DNA of 64,000 nucleotides from Chitinophagales bacterium (GTDB lineage: Bacteria; Bacteroidota; Bacteroidia; Chitinophagales; UBA2359): assembly GCA_020628375.1 (NCBI GenBank), contig JAHDFD010000003.1, positions 62,001-126,000 of the forward strand. The letters are read 5' to 3'. The position numbers were made by a program, and so were the translations under genes. This document shows, piece after piece, positions 46,521-55,692 of the stretch (position 1 is the first letter of the stretch; the number at the start of each line of letters is the position of its first letter). Under the pieces are notes generated by a model. The model made no database searches. It was not told where the DNA came from and worked only from the letters and a program-made list of their open reading frames with translations.

Positions 46521-48410
46521 ATGAATGTGTTGAAATATTCACTAACGATCAGCTATTTAATAATGCTTCTTGCATTTCTGGACTTGAATGCACAGTTTTC
46601 AGAGATTTCTGAATCTGCAGGTGTAAATATATTTTGTGATACACCAACATTTATGGGTGGTGGCGTTGCTGTCTTTGACTACAATAATGATGGTTGGGAA
46701 GACTTCTATATCAGTGGGGGCTTAAATAAAGATCAGCTTTTCGTTAATAATGGTGATGGTACTTTTGAGGATTTAAGTGAAGAAATTGGCTTGTCTGTAA
46801 CAGGAAATACAATTACCGCAGGCGTTTGCACCGGTGATATAGATAATGATGGAATCAGAGAGATTTTCGTTTACAGCACGATGCCGGCTGAATTCAATGT
46901 AATGACACCAGCAGTTAATTATTTATTCAAACAAAACGAACAAGGCATACTTGAAAATATAGCTCCATCTATTGGAATAGCTGATACAGCTTTTACTATG
47001 GGTGCAAGTTTTGGTGACTATAATTTAGATGGATATTTAGATCTGTTTGTTGCGAATTATATTATCGAACCTCGTTCAGAAACTGATAGTTCAGGGAACG
47101 AAATATTTACCCATTTATGCTGGGATAACCACTTCTATGTAAACAATGGTGATGGAACATTTACTGAAAGTGCAATTGATCTTGGATTATCTAATTCAGG
47201 TTGTGCTTTGGCGGTAGCTTTTACTGATCTTAATAATGATCATATTTCTGATCTTTACCTTGCCAATGATTTCGGGGAATATATTTTACCTAATGCTGCT
47301 TACTTGAATGAATATCCGAATGAAGGATTTTCTGATATTTCCCTCAGTAGTGGTCTTGACGCACAAATGTTCGGGATGGGAATAGCTGTTGGTGATTATG
47401 ATAATGATCTTGACCTTGATTATTACATAACAAACTTGGGAAGGAATATCCTTTACAGAAATGATGGAAACAATATTTTTACAGATGTAGCTACAGAAGC
47501 GGGGGTGGAGAACACTTATGCCGAAGACCTACTTGCGACCGGATGGGGTTGTAATTTTGCTGATTTCGATCAAGATGGCAATTTAGATTTATTTGTAGCT
47601 AATGGATACGTTCCTACTGCAGATTTCATCCAAGCCAATGAAGTTGACCCCAATTTTCTGTATATGAATAATGGAAGCGGGAACTTCACCAACTTTGCAA
47701 ACGAATTTGGTGTTGGAAACACGGAAATTAACAGAGGCTCAGCAGTTGCCGATTTAGACAATGATGGTGATCTTGATATCATTACAGTTACAGCAGATGC
47801 TTTTGAATTCTCAGAAAATCCACATTCATTTATTTATCGCAATGATATTTCAAACGCAAATAACTGGTTAAAAGTAAAATTAAACGGTGTAGCATCAAAT
47901 AAAGATGCTTTTGGTGCTAAAGTATTGGCTCACGCTGGTAGCCTTGTACAATTAAGAGAAATTGGTGGAGGTGAAAGTCATGCTTCTCAAAATTCAAGTA
48001 TTGCTCATTTTGGTTTATCGGATTATTCTAACAATTTAGATTCTGTGGAAGTTTATTGGCCTGGTGGAAAGAGACAAGTAATTTATGATGTACCAGGTAA
48101 TCAACAATTGGAAATAATTGAAAGTGATACAGCAACCAATATTAATCAGATTTCCACAAATGAAATAAACGTATATCCTAATCTTTTATCTACTAAAGAT
48201 GTTTTGAATATTACAGGAGAAAGTATTCGAAGAGTAAAGATATTTGATACTCAAGGTGCAATTATTTTTGTTCAGAATTATAAATATGCAGATGATATTC
48301 CGATTGATTTGAATGCTTTACCTGCACAACATACAAGTGGTTTTTATTATATAATGATCTCAATTGAAAATGCCCCCTCTCCTATCATGAAAAAAATCTT
48401 TATCAAGTAA
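46521..48410 (+). CDS. FG-GAP/ASPIC secreted protein with T9SS sorting domain
   Basis: 629 aa from the ATG at 46521, preferred over the in-frame ATG at 46467 because it gives a normal signal peptide (MNVLKYSLTISYLIMLLAFLDLNAQ, cut before FSEIS). FG-GAP/VCBS calcium-loop repeats ('DYNNDGWEDFYI', 'DIDNDGIREIFV', 'DFDQDGNLDLFV') fill about residues 40-440. An ASPIC/UnbV domain spans about 447-533 ('HFGLSDYSNNLDSVEVYWPGG'), and a type A T9SS sorting domain about 555-629 ('NVYPNLLSTKDVLNI...KKIFIK'). It is probably a secreted or surface beta-propeller. It is transcribed divergently from the giant adhesin and sits 17 bp before the glycosidase gene, with which it is probably co-transcribed. Confidence 0.88.
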   Translation: MNVLKYSLTISYLIMLLAFLDLNAQFSEISESAGVNIFCDTPTFMGGGVAVFDYNNDGWEDFYISGGLNKDQLFVNNGDGTFEDLSEEIGLSVTGNTITAGVCTGDIDNDGIREIFVYSTMPAEFNVMTPAVNYLFKQNEQGILENIAPSIGIADTAFTMGASFGDYNLDGYLDLFVANYIIEPRSETDSSGNEIFTHLCWDNHFYVNNGDGTFTESAIDLGLSNSGCALAVAFTDLNNDHISDLYLANDFGEYILPNAAYLNEYPNEGFSDISLSSGLDAQMFGMGIAVGDYDNDLDLDYYITNLGRNILYRNDGNNIFTDVATEAGVENTYAEDLLATGWGCNFADFDQDGNLDLFVANGYVPTADFIQANEVDPNFLYMNNGSGNFTNFANEFGVGNTEINRGSAVADLDNDGDLDIITVTADAFEFSENPHSFIYRNDISNANNWLKVKLNGVASNKDAFGAKVLAHAGSLVQLREIGGGESHASQNSSIAHFGLSDYSNNLDSVEVYWPGGKRQVIYDVPGNQQLEIIESDTATNINQISTNEINVYPNLLSTKDVLNITGESIRRVKIFDTQGAIIFVQNYKYADDIPIDLNALPAQHTSGFYYIMISIENAPSPIMKKIFIK

Positions 48411-48427
48411 TTGGCTAAAACTTTAGA

Positions 48428-50407
48428 ATGGAATTTTGGGAAGCATGGGAATTTAAAAGTATTCAAATTATCAAAGGACAAAGTCCTGTAAGTTTTGAGA
48501 ATATTGACTGGCAAAGTAAGTTGGAAAAGGATACTGTAAATCTAAAATTCCAAGTAAAAAAAGAACTAAAGATCAGTAGAATAGAAATCGGTCTGAGTCC
48601 TAAAACCTCTTTAGGAAAAGCAGTACTAAATGGCTTTCAATCGTGGAGTGAGTGCCAGTTGGTTGATGAACGGGTTTCACAAAAAAACCTCAGAGCTATT
48701 GCTAAACCGCTTATGGCTAAATCGGGCGATTATACTTTTTATCCATATAAGCTCAAAAAAGACTTTTTTCACTCGTGGCATTATATCCATTTTCTGAATG
48801 AGAACGATAAAATCACTTTTCTTGGTTCTCTTAGTCCTGAAAAAGGATATACGGCATTTGAATGGAACAAAGAAACCCAAACACTAATAATTAATCATTT
48901 TTGCGAAAAAAAGTTATCTAAAAATGAAACTCTTTCTTTTTCATTATTCTGTGATACAGATAAAGAAGCAGTAGTTATTAGTGAATATTTTAATTTATTT
49001 CCTGCAAAAAACGATTTCAAATCTATTAAAAAATTCACTGGTTGGACAAGTTGGTATTTACATTACACAAATATTGACGAGGATATTATCAGCAGAAACT
49101 TAAACAACTTTATAAATACGAACACTCCTATTGATTATTTCCAGATCGATGATGGCTGGCAAGTTTCGATCGGAGATTGGGTCTGTAACGAAAAATTTCC
49201 AAATGGATTTAAAGCAATAGTTGACCGAGCAAAAAAGCACAATATAAAGCCAGGTTTATGGTTAGCACCTTTTATTGCAGAAAAGGATAGTTTCATATTC
49301 AGAGAAAAGAAAGACTGGTTACTTAAAAACAAACTCGGCAAACCTATAAAAATGACCTATAACCCTCTTTGGAGTGGTTGGTTTTATGCACTTGACTTTT
49401 ATAATGAAGAAGCTCGTGAACATATAGCTCAATCATTGAAAAGAGTGACAAAGGAATGGGGATTTTCTATGTTGAAACTTGATTTTCTTTATGCTGTTGG
49501 CATTGTTCCACAACATAACAAATCCAGAGGACAAGTTATGTGGGAAGCTATGTGTTGGCTACGTGAACAATTGAAAGACGTAGAGATCTTAGGTTGTGGC
49601 GTTCCATTAAATGTTGCATTTGGGAATAGTGATTTTTGCAGAATTGGTCCTGACGTTTCGGAAAGCTGGGATGTTAATTGGCTTAAAATAGTAAACCATG
49701 CTGAACGGTTATCAACTAAAAATGCCATACGTAACTCTATTCTTCGTTTTCCAATAGATCATAAAGCGTTTAGAAATGATCCGGATGTATTTATATTAAG
49801 AGATAAAAATCAACACCTAAGTAAAGATCAACAATACACCTTATACATTATTAATCAGTTATTCGGCAATTTGATATTTACATCAGATGATATTTCAACT
49901 TATTCGCCAAGTGCTCAAAACTTATATCAACAACAATTTCCTGCAAAAAATATTCAGATTACAAAAGCTGACTTTTATGATCAATTGCTGATCGTTCATG
50001 CTGAAACTCAATTCTCAAAATTGAAGATATTCACCAACATGTCTGCCTATAAGCAATCGGTTGATACTTTTGAGAATGAGTGGTTAATTGATGAAAACAA
50101 AGCGCTTATTTTCCCCGAATTCTTTACTTTAGAAGCTTACGAGACTAAGGTTTTTACTGACATTGATAATTCTAAAGAAACTCAATTGGCACATTCCAAT
50201 ATTCATTTATTTACGGGTAATGGAATTGATAGTTTTTCAGAAAAAGAAGGCAATATTCATATTACCAAAAACCCAATTGCTTCAAACGGAACAATCACGC
50301 TTATTTCAAAGCAAAGTACATTTAAGGTGAATGGTCGAACGATTAAGGGCTCATTGATTTTTGATAGGGAACGTTATTTGTTTGTCGTGAATTTAGGAAA
50401 TATTTAA
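48428..50407 (+). CDS. Clan GH-D glycoside hydrolase, GH36-type alpha-galactosidase-like
   Basis: 659 aa. It is predicted to hydrolyse terminal alpha-galactosides with retention. A beta-sandwich N-terminal region (about 1-190) precedes a TIM barrel with 'YFQIDDGWQ', 'KPGLWLAPF', and 'MLKLDFLYA' in which Asp352 fits the nucleophile. 'CRIGPDVSESWD' follows, in which Asp409 fits the acid/base, and a C-terminal beta domain completes the order. This order and length fit GH36. I see no signal peptide, so it is probably cytoplasmic unless exported by another route. It follows the T9SS FG-GAP gene closely. No SusC/SusD pair or transporter is adjacent, so this is not a standard polysaccharide utilisation locus. 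Exact substrate uncertain. Confidence 0.85.
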   Translation: MEFWEAWEFKSIQIIKGQSPVSFENIDWQSKLEKDTVNLKFQVKKELKISRIEIGLSPKTSLGKAVLNGFQSWSECQLVDERVSQKNLRAIAKPLMAKSGDYTFYPYKLKKDFFHSWHYIHFLNENDKITFLGSLSPEKGYTAFEWNKETQTLIINHFCEKKLSKNETLSFSLFCDTDKEAVVISEYFNLFPAKNDFKSIKKFTGWTSWYLHYTNIDEDIISRNLNNFINTNTPIDYFQIDDGWQVSIGDWVCNEKFPNGFKAIVDRAKKHNIKPGLWLAPFIAEKDSFIFREKKDWLLKNKLGKPIKMTYNPLWSGWFYALDFYNEEAREHIAQSLKRVTKEWGFSMLKLDFLYAVGIVPQHNKSRGQVMWEAMCWLREQLKDVEILGCGVPLNVAFGNSDFCRIGPDVSESWDVNWLKIVNHAERLSTKNAIRNSILRFPIDHKAFRNDPDVFILRDKNQHLSKDQQYTLYIINQLFGNLIFTSDDISTYSPSAQNLYQQQFPAKNIQITKADFYDQLLIVHAETQFSKLKIFTNMSAYKQSVDTFENEWLIDENKALIFPEFFTLEAYETKVFTDIDNSKETQLAHSNIHLFTGNGIDSFSEKEGNIHITKNPIASNGTITLISKQSTFKVNGRTIKGSLIFDRERYLFVVNLGNI

Positions 50408-50451
50408 ACTTTTATAAACCAATAGTTTATGAACCTGACGTCGAAATATAT

Positions 50452-50459
50452 TAAATTTG
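50452..50459 (+). promoter_or_regulatory. Bacteroidota-type -7 box candidate for the Uma2-type gene
   Basis: TAAATTTG, matching TAnnTTTG, lies 16 bp before the ATG at 50476, with TTTAT about 22 bp upstream as a weak -33 candidate. It would give the 50476-51546 pair its own transcript. Confidence 0.35.
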
Positions 50460-50475
50460 GATAAAAGAATTAATT

Positions 50476-51075
50476 ATGTCAACACCATTAATAGAAGAAA
50501 TATTAGAACAAGTGAATAATAACTTTCACGATGACACCCCCATTTCTCTTGAGGTTTTCGAACAAACTTATGACCATTTAGAGGATGAGTTTATCTATGA
50601 GTGGGTAGATGGCAGAACCATGAAAATACTCAGAGACATGAACAGGCAACAGTATTTAATAATTAGGAATCTTCAAAGATTTTTCTATAAATTAAATTCC
50701 AAAAATGAAATTAAAGGGGAACTTATCACTGAAGGCGATAACTTTTTTAATGGAAATCGAAGGCGACCAGATGTTGCTTTTTACACAAATGACCAAATTA
50801 ACACCAGCCATGAAGGAGGAAAAACTGTTCCTGAATTTGTAATTGAAATTGCCTCAAAATTTGACACCTTATCGTATTACTTAGACAAAGTAGATGATTA
50901 TATGAGCTCTGGTGTAAAAGTTGTTTGGATCATTGATTACAGACATAATAAAGTGATTACTTTCAGACCTGATAACAAAATCGAATATTTAGGCATTAAT
51001 GATTATTGTTCAGCTGAAGAGGTTATTGAAAATTTCAATATTTTAGTTGATAATTTATTTAAAAAAGTTGTTTAA
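50476..51075 (+). CDS. Uma2 family (DUF820) PD-(D/E)XK nuclease-fold protein
   Basis: 199 aa, typical length. Family signatures are 'YEWVDGRTM' near residue 38, 'RRPDVAFYTND' near residue 95 and 'VPEFVIEIASKFDT' near residue 115, which supply the Asp and Glu of a restriction-endonuclease-like active site. 'GVKVVWIIDYRHNKV' forms the last core strands. The biological role of Uma2 proteins is not established. They are especially numerous in cyanobacteria but are scattered through Bacteroidota. It is followed 12 bp later by a small lipoprotein gene. Confidence 0.85.
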   Translation: MSTPLIEEILEQVNNNFHDDTPISLEVFEQTYDHLEDEFIYEWVDGRTMKILRDMNRQQYLIIRNLQRFFYKLNSKNEIKGELITEGDNFFNGNRRRPDVAFYTNDQINTSHEGGKTVPEFVIEIASKFDTLSYYLDKVDDYMSSGVKVVWIIDYRHNKVITFRPDNKIEYLGINDYCSAEEVIENFNILVDNLFKKVV

Positions 51076-51087
51076 TTCTAAGAGTAT

Positions 51088-51546
51088 ATGCACAAGCTCT
51101 TTCTTATCATTTTACTGTTATCATTTATCTCTTGTTCAAAAGAGTATAGAAATGAGGATGTCTATAAATTCAATGAAAAGATAGCAAACCGCACTGATAT
51201 CGAAACTCCTGAGGAATTAGCACGCATTATGAATTATGACTTTCCACCGGAGACTGAAGAACCTACGGCTGTAACTCAAGATGGGCAAACCAAATTAACG
51301 CAATATGCCCTTTTCGATCTTGAAGGAAACCCAACAGTTGAGATTACTTCCAAAAATTTAGGGGATAATACTTATGAAGTATTGATTGTACATGATAAAT
51401 TTCTTGATGATTCAGTTAGGGCTGAAAAGAATTTATTCAAAACTAAGCAAACTGGTAAAAAGTGGCAATTGCTTAATTGGAAGAAGAGTTGGCGTTGTTG
51501 GAAAGACCGAGGACATGATCATTGGGGAACCGCACCTTGTAGTTAA
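51088..51546 (+). CDS. Small predicted lipoprotein, unknown function
   Basis: 152 aa. The signal and lipobox are clear: 'LFLIILLLSFISC' with Cys17 as the lipidation site, followed by SKEYRNED. The mature part is mixed alpha/beta and polar, with two further Cys near the C-terminus ('WRCWKDRGHDHWGTAPCS'), which could form a disulfide. Its beta region ('YALFDLEGNPTVEI', 'TYEVLIVHDKF') suggests a compact fold. It is probably co-transcribed with the Uma2-type gene 12 bp upstream. Family not recognised. Confidence 0.75.
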   Translation: MHKLFLIILLLSFISCSKEYRNEDVYKFNEKIANRTDIETPEELARIMNYDFPPETEEPTAVTQDGQTKLTQYALFDLEGNPTVEITSKNLGDNTYEVLIVHDKFLDDSVRAEKNLFKTKQTGKKWQLLNWKKSWRCWKDRGHDHWGTAPCS

Positions 51547-51560
51547 GGGAAATGGTTGAT

Positions 51561-51599
51561 GATTCATGATTCATGATTCATGATTCATGGTTGATGGTT
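51561..51599. repeat. 7-bp tandem repeat (GATTCAT)n
   Basis: Four exact GATTCAT units, then GGTTGAT and GGTTG, just after the lipoprotein stop. Similar TGAT/GATG-rich tracts lie at 11838, 12072, 14501, 54729 and 62071, mostly beside gene ends. Confidence 0.8.
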
Positions 51600-51647
51600 G
51601 AATTTACGCTATAACATTTTGTAAATTGAATAAGAATTCTGATATTT

Positions 51648-51919
51648 ATGAAACAACTAATTTCTAAACGGGCGCTCAGAATATTTCATAGAAAAAGGCT
51701 TCTAAATAAAAGAAGAAACTACTGGGGACAAAATAATTTATGTTTTTTATCTACTAATCCTCGTCTAATAATACAATTTGAAATATAATTTTTCGTATAA
51801 ATACACCTAAGCCGTGCTCTTGTTATATGTGTGGAAATCCGAGAAAATACTTCGATGAGAAAAGTCGAAAAGAATTGATGTGGCTCAGAAATGCCAAGAT
51901 GCAAATTGCTCAGCTTTAA
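51648..51919 (+). pseudogene. Frameshifted small basic protein with CSCxMCGNPRK motif
   Basis: Two frames together read as one short protein. Frame A from the ATG at 51648 gives a very basic N-terminus ('MKQLISKRALRIFHRKRLLN', then 'KRRNYW...NPRLIIQF') and stops at 51788. Frame B, from about 51785 to the TAA at 51917-51919, gives 'FRINTPKPCSCYMCGNPRKY' and continues with a charged helix ending 'MQIAQL'. I recall small Bacteroidota proteins joining a basic N-terminus to 'PKPCSCxMCGNPR' in a single frame. The break near 51775-51790 thus looks like a one- or two-base indel. It could be a genuine pseudogene, a sequencing error in the AT-rich junction, or less likely a programmed shift. Confidence 0.5.
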
Positions 51920-51921
51920 CA

Positions 51922-52548
51922 ATGAATAGCAAACAACTACAAATCGTTATTACAACTGGAATTATACTCTACTTCCTACTTTTCTTTATTGCAGCATATT
52001 TATACCCTGGCGGTTCACAATTCGATCCTGAAGCGATTGGCTATAGCTGGCAGCATAACTACTGGTGTAACTTAGATAATCCAATTGCATTCAATGGTCA
52101 GTTAAATACTGCTCGCCCTTTCGCTGTTTCAGCAACCATTATTCTATGTTTTACTTTAGCTATTTTCTTCTACAATTTTGCACATCAAATTAATATTTCT
52201 CAAAGCTGGAAAAGCTTGATCAAATTCGCTGGTATCAGCTCAATGCTTATAGCGCTTTTTATAATGACTGATTATCACGATGAAGCCACATTGGTTGCTA
52301 CGATTTTTGCTTTTATAGCTTTGATCGGATTAGTGAGAGGACTTATTTTGAACAGGTTTTCAAACTTGCTCTACTTCGGACTCTTCTGTATTATTTTAAT
52401 GGCTGTTAATAATTTCATTTACTATACAAAACTTGGTATCTATTATTTACCACTACTTCAAAAGATTACTTTCTTTATTGTTTTATTTTGGGTACTAATG
52501 GTTAATTGGTCGGTAGATAATACCTCGAATTCAAATTATACAATTTGA
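51922..52548 (+). CDS. Integral membrane protein, six predicted helices
   Basis: 208 aa from the ATG at 51922. A longer in-frame start at 51880 would overlap the CSCxMCG reading frame, so the shorter one is preferred. Helices fall at about residues 6-26, 63-83, 93-110, 120-140, 147-167 and 173-193. The loop after helix 1 ('YPGGSQFDP', 'SWQHNYWCNL') is polar and aromatic. The protein resembles small Bacteroidota proteins of the DUF998-like type, but I cannot assign a family with confidence. It begins two bases after the end of the frameshifted gene and ends before a bidirectional terminator shared with the oxidase genes. Confidence 0.65.
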   Translation: MNSKQLQIVITTGIILYFLLFFIAAYLYPGGSQFDPEAIGYSWQHNYWCNLDNPIAFNGQLNTARPFAVSATIILCFTLAIFFYNFAHQINISQSWKSLIKFAGISSMLIALFIMTDYHDEATLVATIFAFIALIGLVRGLILNRFSNLLYFGLFCIILMAVNNFIYYTKLGIYYLPLLQKITFFIVLFWVLMVNWSVDNTSNSNYTI

Positions 52549-52630
52549 AAAATATTTGACTGTATATATTTCAAATTATATTAATATCAGCTGGTCAGGA
52601 GACACAGCAGAGGTTTAACCTTTTATAGTT

Positions 52631-52658
52631 TGAGACGCATAGTCTGAGACGCACAGTC
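52631..52658. repeat. 14-bp direct repeat pair
   Basis: TGAGACGCATAGTC followed at once by TGAGACGCACAGTC in the gap between convergent genes. Purpose unknown. Confidence 0.7.
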
Positions 52659-52694
52659 ACCTTACCAAACAAGTCAGCCTTATTTCAAATTGAA

Positions 52695-52746
52695 TAAAAA
52701 AACCCGATCTGCAAGTAAATCACTTACAGATCGGGTTCATTTTTTA
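52695..52746. terminator. Bidirectional rho-independent terminator
   Basis: AACCCGATCTG (52701-52711) pairs with CAGATCGGGTT (52727-52737), with extra AGT/ACT pairing inside. It is preceded by an A-run and followed by a T-run. It lies between the stops of the membrane-protein gene (52548, plus) and the oxidase subunit IV gene (52767, minus), and can serve both. Confidence 0.85.
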
Positions 52747-52766
52747 TTTCATTCAACAAAAGGAAA

Positions 52767-53099
52767 TTACATTCCCCAAAGTTCACGAAGTGCTAACCAC
52801 TCATAGCCTTCCCACATGAATGCAATGATGAACCATATCAAAAAGAACAATGGACCTAATATAGTTAAGGTTAAAGCTCTTTTTTCGTATCTAACGTGCA
52901 TAAACTCTCCTACGATAAAATATGCCTTAGCAATACTCATTAATACGAATCCAAGGTTTAACAATCCCCTGCTCATGTCTTCAGGCCACATAAGTGCAGC
53001 AGCAACTTCTACTACTGTCAATACAGCCATGATCCAAGTTGCTCTCCAAACAGCACTTACTTGTGATTTATATTGTTCATCGGTTAAATGATGTCCCAT
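52767..53099 (-). CDS. Cytochrome c oxidase subunit IV, prokaryotic type
   Basis: 110 aa with three predicted helices (about 18-38, 45-65 and 75-97). It matches the short bacterial oxidase subunit IV family: Trp-rich first helix, 'AKAYFIVGEFMHVRYEKR' between helices 2 and 3, then a hydrophobic third helix. It stabilises the heme-copper oxidase in the inner membrane and carries no cofactor. It is the last gene of the ctaB-III-III-IV block, followed by a terminator at 52695. Confidence 0.85.
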   Translation of the reverse strand: MGHHLTDEQYKSQVSAVWRATWIMAVLTVVEVAAALMWPEDMSRGLLNLGFVLMSIAKAYFIVGEFMHVRYEKRALTLTILGPLFFLIWFIIAFMWEGYEWLALRELWGM

Positions 53100-53256
53100 T
53101 TTTAGATATTTAAATTTTAGATATTGAAAGCATTTTTGATTACATTTTACAAATCAAAAACTTACATTTCCTAAATGTGTATTAAATAAAAGTTTTAATT
53201 AGTTACTTGTTAAATGCTGACTTTATCAAAGCCTCACATTCTCAACATATATTATT

Positions 53257-53940
53257 CTATAATAAATAGAAAGCAAGGAATACGAACACCCATACCAGAT
53301 CTACGAAGTGCCAGTAAAGACCGATTTTTTCGATCATTTCGTAATGTCCTCTTCTTTCAAAGGTACCGTTTGCCGTTTCAAAGAAAGCCCAAATATTGAT
53401 ACAAACTCCCGAGAATACGTGAAATCCGTGGAATCCTGTGATAAGGAAGAACAAATAGGCAAATGCCATTGGGTAATTTTCCGTTCCTTTACCAAAGTCG
53501 ATTTCACTGATCGTCATACCATGACCGTGGCTCAAACCACTGATCAAGTGCGACCACTCCCATGCCTGACAACCTAAGAAAGCAACACCTCCTAATATTC
53601 CCATGAACATCCAAAGCATTACACCTTTTTTGTTCATTCTGTGTCCTTCCTGTACTGCACGTACAACGAATACAGAACTAAGGATCAAGATGAAGGTCAT
53701 GATCGTTACGAAGATCAAAGGATAACCTTCTCCCAAGAAAGGCATTGCACTGAATACCACATCTGGTTCTGCCCATTCCGGTGCACTCATTCTGATCGCA
53801 CCATAAGAAATCAATAAAGCTGAGAATGTAAATACATCCGACAATAGAAAATACCACATCATCAGTTTTCCGTAACTAACATTGAACGGTGATTTCCCAC
53901 CGTACCAGGCACTTTCCGGATTTGCTACATCATGAGCCAT
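53257..53940 (-). CDS. Heme-copper oxidase subunit III
   Basis: 227 aa with about five to six helices, shorter than the 260-aa mitochondrial type but usual for this phylum. It has 'GKLMMWYFLLSDVFTFSALL' at the first helix, 'TGFHGFHVFSGV' with the conserved His pair, and the C-terminal signature 'GLYWHFVDLVWVFVFLAFYL'. It carries no metal and supports proton uptake and stability of subunit I. A second, divergent subunit III-type gene lies 86 bp upstream; the two-gene arrangement is common in Bacteroidota. Confidence 0.9.
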   Translation of the reverse strand: MAHDVANPESAWYGGKSPFNVSYGKLMMWYFLLSDVFTFSALLISYGAIRMSAPEWAEPDVVFSAMPFLGEGYPLIFVTIMTFILILSSVFVVRAVQEGHRMNKKGVMLWMFMGILGGVAFLGCQAWEWSHLISGLSHGHGMTISEIDFGKGTENYPMAFAYLFFLITGFHGFHVFSGVCINIWAFFETANGTFERRGHYEMIEKIGLYWHFVDLVWVFVFLAFYLL

Positions 53941-54026
53941 TTTATAATTTTTAGTGTTTAGTTATATAGTCAAAATTGATTTGCAATTTAAAGATTACCA
54001 ATCAATTCTTTATTTTAATTCAAATT

Positions 54027-54662
54027 TTATGCTAAAGACTGGCTTTGAAAAAAGAAATACAAATATAGCCAAAGTACATCTACAAAATGCCAATATACTA
54101 ACAACAGTTTCATTCCAATAAATCTGTGTGATTTCGATTTTTCAAATAATTGTTTAACCGGATCATCATTTAAACTATTGTTTTTGAACAAAGAATAGAA
54201 TAAATAAAGAACCATAAAAAACAAACCTCCAACTATGTGCAATGCATGCACCCCCGAAATTACATATATGAAAGACCCCGATGGATTTCCATTCAAATGT
54301 ATGCCGATATTATTCATTTCCATCCAACCTGAATATTGTAATCCTAGAAAACAAAACCCAAGTACGGTTGCTATCAGTAATAATATCTTATGTATTCCAT
54401 AATTTTCCTTTTTAAGGAAAATATAAGAAAGGTGTAAAACGACGCTGCTTGCCACAATAACCAATGTACTTGTCAAAAACACATCAGGTATTTTGAATTC
54501 CACCCAATTTCCAGCTGCTTTACGAACCAAATATGCAGAAGTAAGACCGGCAAACATCATTAGAATACTCGCCATTCCCATCATCAACGCGAACATTTTC
54601 GGGTGGATTTTCCCCGAACTCAGTACGCCTTTATTTTCATTTTTATTCACTGCAACATTCAT
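54027..54662 (-). CDS. Second heme-copper oxidase subunit III-type protein
   Basis: 211 aa, about five helices after a short Lys/Asn-rich cytoplasmic N-terminus. 'VISGVHALHIVGGLFFMV' and 'LLVYWHFVDVLWLYLYFFF' are subunit III signatures. 'GWMEMNNIGIHLNGNPSGS' forms a loop between them. It diverges from the next gene (53257) but shares its fold, so it is a paralogue rather than a fragment. It follows ctaB by 94 bp in the same orientation. Confidence 0.88.
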   Translation of the reverse strand: MNVAVNKNENKGVLSSGKIHPKMFALMMGMASILMMFAGLTSAYLVRKAAGNWVEFKIPDVFLTSTLVIVASSVVLHLSYIFLKKENYGIHKILLLIATVLGFCFLGLQYSGWMEMNNIGIHLNGNPSGSFIYVISGVHALHIVGGLFFMVLYLFYSLFKNNSLNDDPVKQLFEKSKSHRFIGMKLLLVYWHFVDVLWLYLYFFFQSQSLA

Positions 54663-54756
54663 ATTATAGTTTTTTAGTTCAACCTTACTTTATATAAACG
54701 CTATTTGTATTTTAAGTTTAGTAAAACATCAACTATCGATCATCATTCATCAATCA

Positions 54757-55656
54757 TTACACTTTATCTACGTACATCAGAATTTGGGTAATTGGCAAAT
54801 AGAACAATGAAGCATACATCACCTTCAATGCGTATTCGTTATTACAATGCCAATACAACTGAAATCCACGATATAAAAAGAAAACACCCAGAATAATATT
54901 CCCGGCTAAATAAATACCACCACACAAACCGATCATATAAGGCAAACAACCTACCAAGACCATTGCAAGTGTGTAAAGAATTATCTGAATAGCAGTATTG
55001 ATATTTCTACCATCATATTCAGTCGGTAATAACTTGAATCCTGCTTTTTTATAATCGTCGTATCCTAACCAGCCAATTGCCCAGAAATGTGGAAATTGCC
55101 ACAAGAACTGAATAGCAAAAAGCGTATAGGCAACGAAATTAAGTTCTCCTGTTGCTGCTACCCAACCAATAGCTAAAGGTAAAGCACCTGGTATTGCTCC
55201 TACAAAAACAGAAATCGGACTTATTCTTTTTAAAGGTGTATAGATAAACGCATAGGAAATTAATGAAATAGCTCCTAATAAAGCCGTAAGTGGATTAAAT
55301 ACTAACCAAAGTATCAATAGTCCGCCTAAGCCATGTAATCCAGCAATCAATACTGCTTCAGTAATGCTCATTCTTCCTGTTGCCAAAGGACGATTAGCAG
55401 TACGCTTCATTTGCTTGTCATAATCTATTTCAAGCAATTGATTGATTGTATTTGCTGAAGCTGTTACCAGAAAACCTCCGATTGCCAATAACAATGCCAT
55501 GTACCAATTCTCAACGACAGCCCCCATTCCAAAACCGATCACAGCAGAAAAAACAACGGTTAAATTCAAACGTAGTTTTACTAACTGTTCATAGTCTTTC
55601 CACTTCTGAACGATCAGTGATTTTAATTGTAAGCTATATGTTGAGGTCTGGTTCAA
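54757..55656 (-). CDS. ctaB: Protoheme IX farnesyltransferase (heme O synthase)
   Basis: 299 aa, usual length, UbiA superfamily with about nine helices. It transfers a farnesyl group from farnesyl diphosphate to heme B, giving heme O for the oxidase. The first Asp-rich motif is 'NTINQLLEIDYDKQMKRTANRPL' near residues 70-90 (conserved NxxxDxxxD and RTxxRPL). The second polar loop is 'YDDYKKAGFKLLPTEYD' near residue 190. It is the first gene after the terminator at 55693, so the ctaB-to-IV block may be transcribed separately from the upstream subunit I and II genes. Confidence 0.93.
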   Translation of the reverse strand: MNQTSTYSLQLKSLIVQKWKDYEQLVKLRLNLTVVFSAVIGFGMGAVVENWYMALLLAIGGFLVTASANTINQLLEIDYDKQMKRTANRPLATGRMSITEAVLIAGLHGLGGLLILWLVFNPLTALLGAISLISYAFIYTPLKRISPISVFVGAIPGALPLAIGWVAATGELNFVAYTLFAIQFLWQFPHFWAIGWLGYDDYKKAGFKLLPTEYDGRNINTAIQIILYTLAMVLVGCLPYMIGLCGGIYLAGNIILGVFFLYRGFQLYWHCNNEYALKVMYASLFYLPITQILMYVDKV

Positions 55657-55692
55657 GTTTATATTATTTCAAAAATCGATATTGATAATATG

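Noticed and set aside
53214-53577. Plus-strand frames such as the one containing 'GIRTPIPDLRSASKD'.
   Set aside because: They are antisense to oxidase subunit III, which has strong family signatures.
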